38,407 bases of DNA from Rhodoluna limnophila (GTDB taxonomy: Bacteria; Actinomycetota; Actinomycetes; Actinomycetales; Microbacteriaceae), in contig CAMAXJ010000008.1 in the NCBI GenBank assembly GCA_945862155.1, positions 1 to 38,407 of the forward strand, read 5' to 3'. Made by a program: the position numbers and the translations under genes. Under the pieces are notes generated by a model that was given only the letters and a program-made list of their open reading frames with translations, did not search any database and had not been told where the DNA came from. Of the stretch, positions 7,749 to 14,903 are shown piece by piece. How positions within the stretch are numbered: position 1 is the stretch's first letter; each line of letters starts with the position of its first letter.

Positions 7749-7868
7749 CTAGTTATTGCAAGTGCAAAGCTGCTCTTCTGGCACTCCAGCTAGAGCTTCT
7801 TCAATATGCTCCCCACAACCAGACCAAGTGATCTTGTTACAGGTTGAGCAGTTAACTGGTGAACACAT
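7749..7868 (-). CDS. 39-aa cysteine-rich conserved small protein
   Basis: A short frame reading MCSPVNCSTCNKITWSGC, then GEHIEEALAGVPEEQ and ending CTCNN. Six cysteines and a histidine (C2, C7, C10, C18, H21, C35, C37) suggest a small zinc-binding fold. It matches from memory a widespread actinobacterial family of about 40 residues with the pattern CxTCxKxTWxGCGxH, whose function is unknown to me. A strong AGGAGGA site lies just upstream of the ATG at 7868. It is easily missed because of its size. Confidence 0.8.
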   Translation of the reverse strand: MCSPVNCSTCNKITWSGCGEHIEEALAGVPEEQLCTCNN

Positions 7869-7942
7869 GGGTTCCTCCTATAGAAATGTTTACCGGGGAT
7901 AAGTGTCTACCCAAGGGGGTATAGGGGGCAAAATTTGCGTTG

Positions 7943-7970
7943 GGCAGTTCGAATCTCCCATTTTCCGCCA
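7943..7970 (+). other. tRNA 3'-end-like fragment (T-arm, acceptor half, CCA), possible integration-site remnant
   Basis: Positions 7943-7970 read as a T-stem (one C-C mismatch), the T-loop TTCGAAT followed by C61, a seven-base acceptor half ATTTTCC, discriminator G and CCA. Discriminator G would suit a serine tRNA. No matching 5' half (GGAAAAT start, D-arm, anticodon arm) is present upstream, so this is not a complete tRNA gene. tRNA 3' ends are common attachment sites for integrases, and a truncated gene follows 18 bases later. This is inference from a short pattern and could be chance. Confidence 0.3.
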
Positions 7971-7987
7971 GCAAATTCCCTTACTTC

Positions 7988-8437
7988 TCACGTGAGTAGG
8001 GAGCGTAGGATGATTTCTGGGATTGACTTAGACAATAGGCCATCAGCAACGAGGGCGTCGAAGAGTTCATTGAATGACTCCCTGTACTTGTCCCGATCGT
8101 AATAATTTGCATCTCTAATTCCCGAGTTGGCATTCAAGACCTGGTGGGTACCATCCGCGGCTAGGTATTGAATGAGCTGCGATTCAAGATCCAGACACAC
8201 GGATTTGTTGAACTTCTCATTGAGAATAATCTGCACTCGACTCAGGCTCTTCTTTTTGGCTGTTGCCAAGTGTTGATTCAGCCTTGTCACTGCACTAAGC
8301 GTTTCGCCGACGTAAATCTGTTTGTCGTTACTCAGTGTGTAGACAACCGGCCAGTTCGCCCCTAAAGATTCGGCTTCCGCCCAAAAGGAAATAGCTGCTG
8401 GGTCAAATGGAAACTTCTCGATTTTATAGTCGGTCAT
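7988..8437 (-). CDS. GIY-YIG nuclease-domain protein, probably a truncated GIY-YIG/DUF2075 protein
   Basis: 149-aa protein with a GIY-YIG fold: VVYTL (31-35), IYVGE (41-45), R52 and a later glutamate E85 (CLDLESQLI) match the catalytic set. The segment up to SKSIPEI resembles, from memory, the N-terminus of long proteins in which GIY-YIG is followed by a DUF2075 (Schlafen-type helicase-like) ATPase. Here the frame ends right after that point, so the ATPase is missing. It overlaps the MazG-like gene by 14 bases, indicating translational coupling. The 3' end lies beside a tRNA 3'-like fragment. It may be a relic or a working stand-alone domain; the intact catalytic residues leave both open. Confidence 0.72.
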   Translation of the reverse strand: MTDYKIEKFPFDPAAISFWAEAESLGANWPVVYTLSNDKQIYVGETLSAVTRLNQHLATAKKKSLSRVQIILNEKFNKSVCLDLESQLIQYLAADGTHQVLNANSGIRDANYYDRDKYRESFNELFDALVADGLLSKSIPEIILRSLLT

Positions 8438-8744
8438 ACTTCTCGCTGCGCCCGTATGACTTATCTACTGGATACTTAGCCTTGGTTTTCTCGAGCTTCT
8501 CGAGGACAATCTTTTCGACGTCTAGATCGTACTTGTCGGCAAGGAGTATGCAGTATGTCAGCACATCCGCCAACTCATCTTTAACCTCGTCTATGTTGGA
8601 AGGTTCGGACCATTGGAAAAGCTCTAAAAGTTCTGCGGATTCGATGGAGATACTCTTGGCTAGGTTTTCTGGGGTGTGAAATTGTTGCCAATTTCGCTCG
8701 GCCACAAATTGGCGCAAGGCTTCGAGCAGCTCCTGATTCCCCAT
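8424..8744 (-). CDS. MazG-like nucleotide pyrophosphohydrolase
   Basis: 106-aa all-alpha NTP pyrophosphohydrolase (MazG/RS21-C6-like). The N-terminal QFHTPENLAKSISIESAELL and the later DELADVL carry the metal-binding acidic pairs E35/E38 and E57/D60. Members hydrolyse (d)NTPs to monophosphates, cleaning modified nucleotides or restricting nucleotide supply. A 19-residue N-terminal extension is rejected: ATG 8744 begins the conserved fold and has TACCCT six bases ahead, suggesting a leaderless start. It is coupled by overlap to the GIY-YIG gene, a pairing I recall as common for MazG-like and GIY-YIG/DUF2075 genes. Confidence 0.85.
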   Translation of the reverse strand: MGNQELLEALRQFVAERNWQQFHTPENLAKSISIESAELLELFQWSEPSNIDEVKDELADVLTYCILLADKYDLDVEKIVLEKLEKTKAKYPVDKSYGRSEKYDRL

Positions 8745-8750
8745 GCTGTA

Positions 8751-8756
8751 AGGGTA
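8751..8756 (-). promoter_or_regulatory. -10 element of a leaderless promoter for the MazG-like gene
   Basis: TACCCT on the minus strand lies six bases before ATG 8744, and no Shine-Dalgarno is present. No good -35 is seen. The 153-base gap 8745-8897 holds nothing else that I can recognise. Confidence 0.4.
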
Positions 8757-8897
8757 CAAGAGCCCTACGACCAACAGGTAACTACCCCATTCAAAACCCA
8801 AAAGTGCTTACTGATCCGCCTCAAGGACTCTGAGTTATCACTGAACTCTAGGGTTGGCTCGTCGATTCGAGATCTAGCCGGAGTATTTGATGAGGCG

Positions 8898-10055
8898 TTA
8901 TCTACTGGAAGTGACTTGCACGAAAGAGTCAATTGTCATCATTGGGATACCCCATTGCTCAGCCTTTCGAGTCTTGCCAGACTCGTGGCCATCGTCGGCC
9001 ACCAGGAGCAAGGAAATCTTGTCAGATTTACGCAGTTCGTAAGTGAAAGTGTAGCCACGAGACTCAACCATACTTCTAACTTCATCCTTTGATAAAACTC
9101 GACCATCCAGAATTGAATCACCCGTATGACAAATTAGAGAACCAGTTTTTGGAACAAATTGGCCAAAATCCGTCACTATTACTTCAACATCGACCCCTAG
9201 AAGTTTTGAATACTCTAGAAGTAGTTTTGCTTCTTGCTCAGTGACCCCACCTCTTAGCGCAGCATTCTCGAGGGCACCAAAGTATGTTCGGTGAAGCTCA
9301 TGCTTTAGACCCACATCGATCTGGTTTTTACTCGCATATTCGTCTAATTCATCCACCTCTTGTTGAGAAAAAGTCTTATCCTTTAGAAACTCGTCCAGAA
9401 GCAAAAGGTATCCCTCTTCTGCTGTAGGGTCTCTAAATTCACTAAGTCGGCTAAATGGCTTCAAGTCGTAAACATTTGTGAGACCAGCTTGAAACCTCGA
9501 TAAAGTCCTGACAGAGCCAACCCTCACATGTGAAAAGTGCTCAGTCCTGCCAGCTCTTGCGAGCATGTTATCCCAGCCATGATGGGTAGAAATGGCTAAT
9601 GCGGCTCTGGCGTCTGCTAGAGCAGTATGACCATTCTCAAGCTTGTATCCGATTCTTTTTGCGGCTTCTTCGAGTGGAAGCTGACGTTCACCAAATGGAC
9701 TGTATGCACAAGCTTGTTGGCTAATCTGAAAATCTATACCGTTGCGCTGAAACTCTTCGTTAAGAATTCGGCTGTCGAACTGCACGTTATAGGCAATGAC
9801 GGGTCTCCTGTGGAAAAGTCGGGCGAACATTGGTCCAACTTCTTCAAAGGTTGGAGCCATGCTGAGGTCACTCGCGCGCAGACCATTTATCTCAGAGGCC
9901 TCCGAATCAATACTCCGAGTCGGGCGAACTAAAGTGTCGAATTCCCCGATAACTTCATCAAATTCAGTTTCATAGATCACTCCCGAGACCTCGACCACTT
10001 GGTGAGTTGAGCCTCTACCCGTTGTTTCAACATCAAGAACTACTACTTCTGCCAT
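8898..10055 (-). CDS. DnaQ-type 3'-5' exonuclease with C-terminal BRCT-like domain
   Basis: 385-aa protein. The N-terminal 165 residues are a DEDDh exonuclease: D8 and E10 (VLDVETTG), D94 (YNVQFDSRIL), H143 and D148 (GHTALADARAAL). A helical middle follows. The last 80 residues (about 305-385: SILDGRVLSKDEV through SLLLVADDGHESGKTRKAEQ to GIPMMTIDSF) look like a BRCT domain. This architecture occurs in actinobacterial DNA repair exonucleases and need not be a polymerase proofreading subunit. ATG 10055 is chosen over 10076 because GAGG sits six bases ahead of it. The neighbours are nucleases and a nucleotide hydrolase. Confidence 0.83.
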   Translation of the reverse strand: MAEVVVLDVETTGRGSTHQVVEVSGVIYETEFDEVIGEFDTLVRPTRSIDSEASEINGLRASDLSMAPTFEEVGPMFARLFHRRPVIAYNVQFDSRILNEEFQRNGIDFQISQQACAYSPFGERQLPLEEAAKRIGYKLENGHTALADARAALAISTHHGWDNMLARAGRTEHFSHVRVGSVRTLSRFQAGLTNVYDLKPFSRLSEFRDPTAEEGYLLLLDEFLKDKTFSQQEVDELDEYASKNQIDVGLKHELHRTYFGALENAALRGGVTEQEAKLLLEYSKLLGVDVEVIVTDFGQFVPKTGSLICHTGDSILDGRVLSKDEVRSMVESRGYTFTYELRKSDKISLLLVADDGHESGKTRKAEQWGIPMMTIDSFVQVTSSR

Positions 10056-10211
10056 TTGAAACCTCTTCCCCATCACTAGAGTCTTTCCATTAAGTTTAGG
10101 CGTGAGGTACGACTCTAGATATCTCCATAAGCCAAAAATGCCTCAGATTAGGCTGTTCGATGCTCCTAAGGTGATTGGGGCAATGCTTACGCTAGAGGCT
10201 TTCTTGAAACA

Positions 10212-11138
10212 TCACAGTGCCTGCTGAAAAGTTACTCGATTATGAAATTCGAGAAAGAATGCTTGCTCCGCATTGAACTTTCCATACTTCCTATTGGGAT
10301 CGATTTGCCACTTGGGCAGAACTTCCTCGTCAAGAAGAGGTGATACAAGCATCTCACCAACAGAAGTGAAGGTTATGAAACCTGAATCGAAAAGGCGATC
10401 TACGTGGGGAGAAAGAAAGAGGCCGTTATTCCCATCTAAACGTTCTGTGTTGTCAGAGGTCTTCCAAGGCTTGATGTGACTTGCGGTTAGAAGCTTCTCA
10501 GAGTGAACACCGGTCACTCTACATTTCTGTTCTATCAGTTTTACTCTTCTTCTAAAAAGGCCTTGTCCCCGCCTTGACATGACCAATGACGCTTTCTCAG
10601 TCTCTTCTAGAGAGGTCTGTGCGATCAATTCCTGCTCCTCTTCATTGAACGCAAGCTGCGATAAGTCAACTACGGTCGTAGAAATCTCGGGGTCGCCTGA
10701 CAGGGCAATTAGAAGATCACCAAGCTCATCGGGTATAGCGGCCAAGTAGACACCCTGAAGTCCATCACCGGATTGCTGAAGCGGAGAGTACTTGTCGGGT
10801 AGTAAAGGGCTAATCAATTTCATGTGATCTTTTGGCCTAATTGGCTTGTCTACGTATGTGAATTCCACGTCTACTTTCCAACCTTCATCAGACCAGTATT
10901 CTCCGGTTTGACCAAACACTTTAGGTTTCGGTGACGAGTAACCTCGAGAGGTCGCTACTCCAATTGCCTTAATCAAAGTATCTGCAAAAGAGAAGATCAA
11001 ATCTCCAGGCTGTACTTCGACCATGTTGTCGTAGAACTGGTTCCTGGCGTTGTTGCTGTTCTTCTTCGGAGACCACAAATAGCCGCCACCAACCTCATGG
11101 TTGTAGGTCTGGTTTTGGTTCACCCACCAATAGCGCAA
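10212..11138 (-). CDS. HNH endonuclease with N-terminal EVE/PUA-like domain (probable modified-DNA restriction enzyme)
   Basis: 308-aa protein. Residues 1-110 (YWWVNQNQTYNHEVGGGYLW, then VEVQPGDLIFSFAD) resemble an EVE/PUA-like fold that flips out and reads modified bases. Residues 190-290 form an HNH nuclease of the HNH_2/McrA-like type: CRVTG (206-210), TASHIKPW with H221, and NNGLFLSPHVDRLF with N238, H245 and D247. Such fusions are predicted type IV, modification-dependent restriction enzymes; no methyltransferase partner is nearby, consistent with that. The start is TTG at 11138 with a strong AGGAGGGGG five bases upstream. It is visibly more A+T-rich than neighbours. The target modification is unknown. 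Confidence 0.8.
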   Translation of the reverse strand: MRYWWVNQNQTYNHEVGGGYLWSPKKNSNNARNQFYDNMVEVQPGDLIFSFADTLIKAIGVATSRGYSSPKPKVFGQTGEYWSDEGWKVDVEFTYVDKPIRPKDHMKLISPLLPDKYSPLQQSGDGLQGVYLAAIPDELGDLLIALSGDPEISTTVVDLSQLAFNEEEQELIAQTSLEETEKASLVMSRRGQGLFRRRVKLIEQKCRVTGVHSEKLLTASHIKPWKTSDNTERLDGNNGLFLSPHVDRLFDSGFITFTSVGEMLVSPLLDEEVLPKWQIDPNRKYGKFNAEQAFFLEFHNRVTFQQAL

Positions 11139-11215
11139 GCTATCCCCCTCCTTATCTCGATGTTGCCTAGCCTAGGCCAGCGATGCCTTTGCCAAAGGCT
11201 GCCCGCAAGAACTAT

Positions 11216-11620
11216 CTAATGACCCACTACCGACAATTTCGAAACGGCCGGTCGATCTGGCTTTGCCCACTTCACCTTATGAAGCTCGTTCAGTTCGAGC
11301 CACCTAAACTCATCGTGATCTGTGCTGGAGAGTTCCTCGTCTAAGTCAAAGGGGCAAATGATCGTCTCTAGCTTTATCTCAAGATTGCCGACCTTCGTTA
11401 TCGATACATCGTAAGTTTCGCGTGGCTTACAGTCGAAGCCCAGTTCCTCTTTGATCTCGCGCTCAAGAGCAGCGAAAGGTCTCTCACCCGATTCGACTTT
11501 CCCTCCTGGGAACTCCCATAGCCCAGATGAGCTTTTGTGTGGGGCTCTTCGGCAAGCTAGTACTTTTTCATCTTTGATAAAAATGGCCGCTACCACGTGA
11601 ATTGGATTGGAGGTCTCCAT
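11216..11620 (-). CDS. Nudix hydrolase, MutT/8-oxo-dGTP diphosphatase-like
   Basis: 134-aa Nudix protein. The Nudix box is complete: G40, E46, R54-E55, E58-E59, G61 in GGKVESGE followed by REIKEELGF. Together with the GLWEFPGGKV lead-in and short length this points to a MutT-type enzyme that removes pyrophosphate from oxidised dGTP, although the exact nucleotide is not certain. It starts nine bases after the TspO-like gene and is probably cotranscribed with it. A 6-bp inverted repeat (GCCTTT/AAAGGC, 11185-11199) lies after its stop but lacks a T-tract. Confidence 0.87.
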   Translation of the reverse strand: METSNPIHVVAAIFIKDEKVLACRRAPHKSSSGLWEFPGGKVESGERPFAALEREIKEELGFDCKPRETYDVSITKVGNLEIKLETIICPFDLDEELSSTDHDEFRWLELNELHKVKWAKPDRPAVSKLSVVGH

Positions 11621-11629
11621 GACTAAAAC

Positions 11630-12412
11630 TTACTTGGGTTGACCAACCGGCACCCTCAACCACCTAACCCCCGCCCCCACACTCACAACTACCAACACCA
11701 CCATCAACACCTGAGTGGCAAGGATGATGTTTGGGTATTGGAAGTTCCATTCAAAGGGCGATGTGTGCCGGGAGTAGATACCAAAGAAAGCCCATACCAA
11801 TACAAGTGAGTATGCAGGTGAGGAATTCACCAGGGCAGTTGCCGTGCCAATGAGGGTTGCAACCACCAGTATTGCTATGGTCCAGCTCTCAGCGCTAATC
11901 AGGTATCCGTCTTGGAAGCCTTGCTGGACAAAAAAAGAGCTGATGTTGGCAATGGTTGCAACCGTGACCCAGCCGAAGTAAATCTCGCATGGGAGCCGAA
12001 CTGAGATGGTTTGCTCGAAGGTGGTCTTTATGGCAGTTGCCACCTTGTTGATTTTGTATAGGCAGATAAGGAGCCCTACCAGGATCAAAGACGATAGCCA
12101 GAGTAGTTCTAGGCGCCAGGCAATGATCCAGGATCCGTTGAAGATATTCGCTGCTATAAACCATGGGGTGATCTTGTTGATTACCTCATTGTTTTGGAAA
12201 GCTTGAGTAAAGGTATAGATCGTAAGGCCTAGGTAAATAAGACCCCAGATGCCGAAGGTGAAATCAATTGGTGCAAATAGGGTGGTGTATTTATCGGATA
12301 CTCCCCCAACGGATAGACCACTCAAAGGAAGTGCCGAGGCAACCACGTTCATCACCAGCACGAAGCCAAAGCTTGCAAGAGCTGCAATTCGTGCTGGTAA
12401 GTAAGAGGCCAT
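11630..12412 (-). CDS. TspO/MBR-like multi-helix membrane protein
   Basis: 260-aa hydrophobic protein with about seven predicted membrane helices. The block IDFTFGIWGLIYLGLTIYTF and later CEIYFGWVTVATIANIS are the signature regions of tryptophan-rich TspO-like proteins, although this form is longer than the classical 160-aa TspO, with extra C-terminal helices. TspO proteins bind porphyrins or other hydrophobic ligands; the role of the long form is unknown to me. A TAGGCT -10 lies six bases before the ATG, suggesting a leaderless transcript shared with the Nudix gene. It diverges from the small HExxH gene. Confidence 0.72.
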   Translation of the reverse strand: MASYLPARIAALASFGFVLVMNVVASALPLSGLSVGGVSDKYTTLFAPIDFTFGIWGLIYLGLTIYTFTQAFQNNEVINKITPWFIAANIFNGSWIIAWRLELLWLSSLILVGLLICLYKINKVATAIKTTFEQTISVRLPCEIYFGWVTVATIANISSFFVQQGFQDGYLISAESWTIAILVVATLIGTATALVNSSPAYSLVLVWAFFGIYSRHTSPFEWNFQYPNIILATQVLMVVLVVVSVGAGVRWLRVPVGQPK

Positions 12413-12418
12413 ACCTAG

Positions 12419-12424
12419 AGCCTA
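12419..12424 (-). promoter_or_regulatory. -10 element of a leaderless promoter for the TspO-like gene
   Basis: TAGGCT on the minus strand, then six bases (CTAGGT) to the ATG at 12412. The -35 region is unconvincing. Confidence 0.45.
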
Positions 12425-12485
12425 ACTTTCTAAGGACTTGCTAACAGCTCCATTGCTGTTGTTCAAAAACCCATTGTTCTGCGCT

Positions 12486-12491
12486 TACTAT
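12486..12491 (+). promoter_or_regulatory. -10 element of a leaderless promoter for the HExxH protein
   Basis: TACTAT is followed by CGTTTC and the ATG at 12498. This decides the start against the in-frame ATG at 12438, which would place the promoter inside the coding region. Confidence 0.45.
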
Positions 12492-12497
12492 CGTTTC

Positions 12498-13028
12498 ATG
12501 CCTACAAACCCCAACCAACTAGTCGAGCTCAAGGTAGCTGGTCGCTACCGGATGCTCCCGGTTTGGGCTACCAAGCTTTCGTTTGAGGTAAGGCCTGGAC
12601 TCAAGTTTGATACTCGCGCCTGGAAGCTATGGAAGCCTTGTTTGCTTCTGTTGGAAGAGATCGTAAAGAAAGAAAAGCTCAAGGTTTCTTGGGTGAGGAT
12701 TCATTCACACTTTGGCCTCAAGGGGGATATTCCCCATGCCATGGGTTGGTGGGACCATGAGCAAAAGGCTATGTTCCTATGCCACTTTGACAAAGAGACT
12801 CTGCTTCATGAAGTTGGTCATGCACTAACCAGCGGTTACCACGGAGATCCTTGGGCTAAGGCAACAGCAAGACTGTATAAGAAGTATCTAAATGGCAAAG
12901 CCTATTCAGCTTCAATGATCCAGCTAGCTCACTACCTATCGGGAAGAAGGGTATACAAAGCGCTCTTCAACGAAAGGCCTCCCAAGGCTCCGGAGATACT
13001 CAGCATCTGGAAAGGCTTGAAGCCATAG
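12498..13028 (+). CDS. Small zincin-like protein with HEVGH motif, unknown function
   Basis: 176-aa protein. LLHEVGHALTSGYHGDPW contains HExxH (residues 104-108) and a further histidine at 115, so a zinc-dependent hydrolase is likely. The layout (HExxH, short gap, H-G-x-x-W) recalls SprT/WLM-type peptidases, but the rest is too divergent to name a family. There is no signal peptide, so it should act in the cytoplasm. The chosen start removes a 20-residue upstream extension. It stands alone between the divergent TspO-like gene and the convergent iolD. Confidence 0.65.
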   Translation: MPTNPNQLVELKVAGRYRMLPVWATKLSFEVRPGLKFDTRAWKLWKPCLLLLEEIVKKEKLKVSWVRIHSHFGLKGDIPHAMGWWDHEQKAMFLCHFDKETLLHEVGHALTSGYHGDPWAKATARLYKKYLNGKAYSASMIQLAHYLSGRRVYKALFNERPPKAPEILSIWKGLKP

Positions 13029-13052
13029 CTTGGCCTCTAGCTATTCTGTTCG

Positions 13053-14903
13053 CTAAACGCCAGGCCTCTGGTTTTTGAGTCCCTGATCCATCTTGGCTCT
13101 TGCTGCCTGAACTCCAGCTCGTTCGGAAACCTCTGGAACGCCGACCTGCCAGAAGGCCCCGCCTTCTGTGAAGTCTTTGGCTCTAACCTTGGTCACGATC
13201 ACTGCCGTTCTGTCAGCGGCGCGGGCCTTGACCAAGGCTTCCGAGAATTCACCAAGGCTTGAAACCTCAAAGGTCACAGCTCCCATTGATTCGGCGTGAG
13301 CTTTGAAGTTCACTCTTATATCTGTTCCGGTTCCGGTGGAATCAGAAAGCATGTTGTTATAAGAGGCACCGCCCTGGCTGACCTGAAGTCGCTCGATGAC
13401 GGCGTAGCCCTCATTGTCACAAACCACCAGAATCATTTTGTGTCCAGAAAGAAGCGAGCCGTAAATATCCGAGTTCATCATCATATACGAGCCATCTCCC
13501 ACCATCGCGTAGACCTCGCCTTTTTCTCTGGCCATGGCAGCTCCCCAGGCACCAGAAATTTCGTAGCCCATGCAAGAAAAGCCATACTCGCAGTCGAAGG
13601 AGGCCACGGCCTTGCTCATCCAGTTGATGTTCAGCTCTCCGGGCAATCCACCGGCTGCGGTCAAGACATAATCTTCGGCCGTTGCACTCTGGTGCACTAG
13701 ACCAACCAGTTGCGCATAGCTTGGTGGCCAGATGTTGTCGTCGGCTACCCGTGAATCAACAAAAGCCTGCAACTCAGACTTGAAGGATCTGGACTCGGTG
13801 GTCCATGATGAATCGGCAGCCCAAGAGCCTAGTTCCTTAGTTAGTTCGCTAAGTGATTCTCTGGCATCGGCAACCAGCGGTAGCGCCTGATGCTTCACGG
13901 CATCAAAGCGAGCCGCGTTGATGCCGATGAATTTTGCATCACCGGCAAACAAAGTCCAAGAACCGGTTGTGAAATCCTCGAGCCTGGTTCCAACTGCCAA
14001 AACTAGATCGGCCTTGGACACTACCTTGTTGGCAGCTTCGGCTCCGGTGACTCCAAGCGGGCCAGCGTAAGCTACGTGGCTTGCCACCAGGGATGATTTT
14101 CCAGCCACGGTTTCAACAACCGGGATTCCAAACTTCTCGGCGAAATCAGCAAGCGCTTTCTCGGCGAGTGAATAGTGCACGCCACCGCCGGCGATGATTA
14201 CTGGCTTTTTGGCTGCCTTGATCTGGGCTACCGCCTTGGCCAACTGGCCAAGGTCGGGCCTTGGCCTGGCAATTTCGCGCAAGTTAGTTTCAAAGAAAGA
14301 AACTGGGAAATCGTAAGCATCGGCTGCAACGTCCTGGGGCAAACCAATAAAGGCAGGTCCGCAATCGGCTGGATCTAACATGGTCGCAACCGCCTGCGGT
14401 AGCGAGCTTAGGATCTGGGCCGGGTGAGTGATGCGGTCCCAGTATCTGGAAACCGAACGGAATGAATCGTTGACGGTAATCGATGGGGTGCCAAAGTGCT
14501 CGACTTGCTGCAGCACTGGATCCGGTAGGCGCGATGCAAAGGTGTCACCGGCGATAAACAAAACCGGCAAGCGGTTGGCCATTGCAACTCCCGAAGCGGT
14601 CACCATGTTGGTGGCTCCCGGTCCAATCGAAGAAGTTGCAACCAGTATTTGCTGGCGACGCTTGGCTTTGGCGAAAGCTGCTGCGGCAAGTCCCATGCCT
14701 TGCTCGTTCTGGCCACGCCAAACCGGTAGCTCTTTTCTATGCATCTCAAGTGAGTGACCGAGGCTGGTGACGTTGCCGTGACCGAAGATTCCCATCACAC
14801 CTGGAAACAGTGGCAGGTTCTGACCATCGATTTCGATGCGCTGGGCGATCAGGTATCGAACAATTGCCTCAGCGGTAGTTAGCTTTATTGTCTTTACGCT
14901 CAT
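13053..14903 (-). CDS. iolD: 3D-(3,5/4)-trihydroxycyclohexane-1,2-dione hydrolase
   Basis: 616-aa thiamine-diphosphate enzyme that opens the inositol-derived ring to 5-deoxy-D-glucuronate. The ThDP-activating glutamate is E68 (GQNEQGMGLAA), and the ThDP/Mg motif runs from GDG (469-471) to N497 (CDNEGY). The N-terminus with GVMGIFGHGNVTSLGHSL and the overall length are specific to IolD rather than acetolactate synthase. It is the last gene of the minus-strand iol operon; its ATG overlaps the preceding stop as TAATG, indicating translational coupling. Confidence 0.95.
   Translation of the reverse strand: MSVKTIKLTTAEAIVRYLIAQRIEIDGQNLPLFPGVMGIFGHGNVTSLGHSLEMHRKELPVWRGQNEQGMGLAAAAFAKAKRRQQILVATSSIGPGATNMVTASGVAMANRLPVLFIAGDTFASRLPDPVLQQVEHFGTPSITVNDSFRSVSRYWDRITHPAQILSSLPQAVATMLDPADCGPAFIGLPQDVAADAYDFPVSFFETNLREIARPRPDLGQLAKAVAQIKAAKKPVIIAGGGVHYSLAEKALADFAEKFGIPVVETVAGKSSLVASHVAYAGPLGVTGAEAANKVVSKADLVLAVGTRLEDFTTGSWTLFAGDAKFIGINAARFDAVKHQALPLVADARESLSELTKELGSWAADSSWTTESRSFKSELQAFVDSRVADDNIWPPSYAQLVGLVHQSATAEDYVLTAAGGLPGELNINWMSKAVASFDCEYGFSCMGYEISGAWGAAMAREKGEVYAMVGDGSYMMMNSDIYGSLLSGHKMILVVCDNEGYAVIERLQVSQGGASYNNMLSDSTGTGTDIRVNFKAHAESMGAVTFEVSSLGEFSEALVKARAADRTAVIVTKVRAKDFTEGGAFWQVGVPEVSERAGVQAARAKMDQGLKNQRPGV

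Noticed and set aside
7886-7970. A complete serine-type tRNA gene ending at CCA 7968-7970.
   Set aside because: No D-arm, anticodon arm or GGAAAAT 5' acceptor half can be formed upstream; only the 3' part fits.
8676-9092. 138-aa plus-strand frame across the MazG-like start and the exonuclease end.
   Set aside because: It lies antisense to well-supported genes, crosses their gap and has no recognisable motif or start signal.
11185-11199. 6-bp inverted repeat GCCTTT/AAAGGC after the Nudix gene as a terminator.
   Set aside because: The stem is short and there is no T-tract in either direction.
13296-13700. 134-aa plus-strand frame inside iolD.
   Set aside because: It is a reverse-strand shadow of a strongly conserved ThDP enzyme and has no features of its own.
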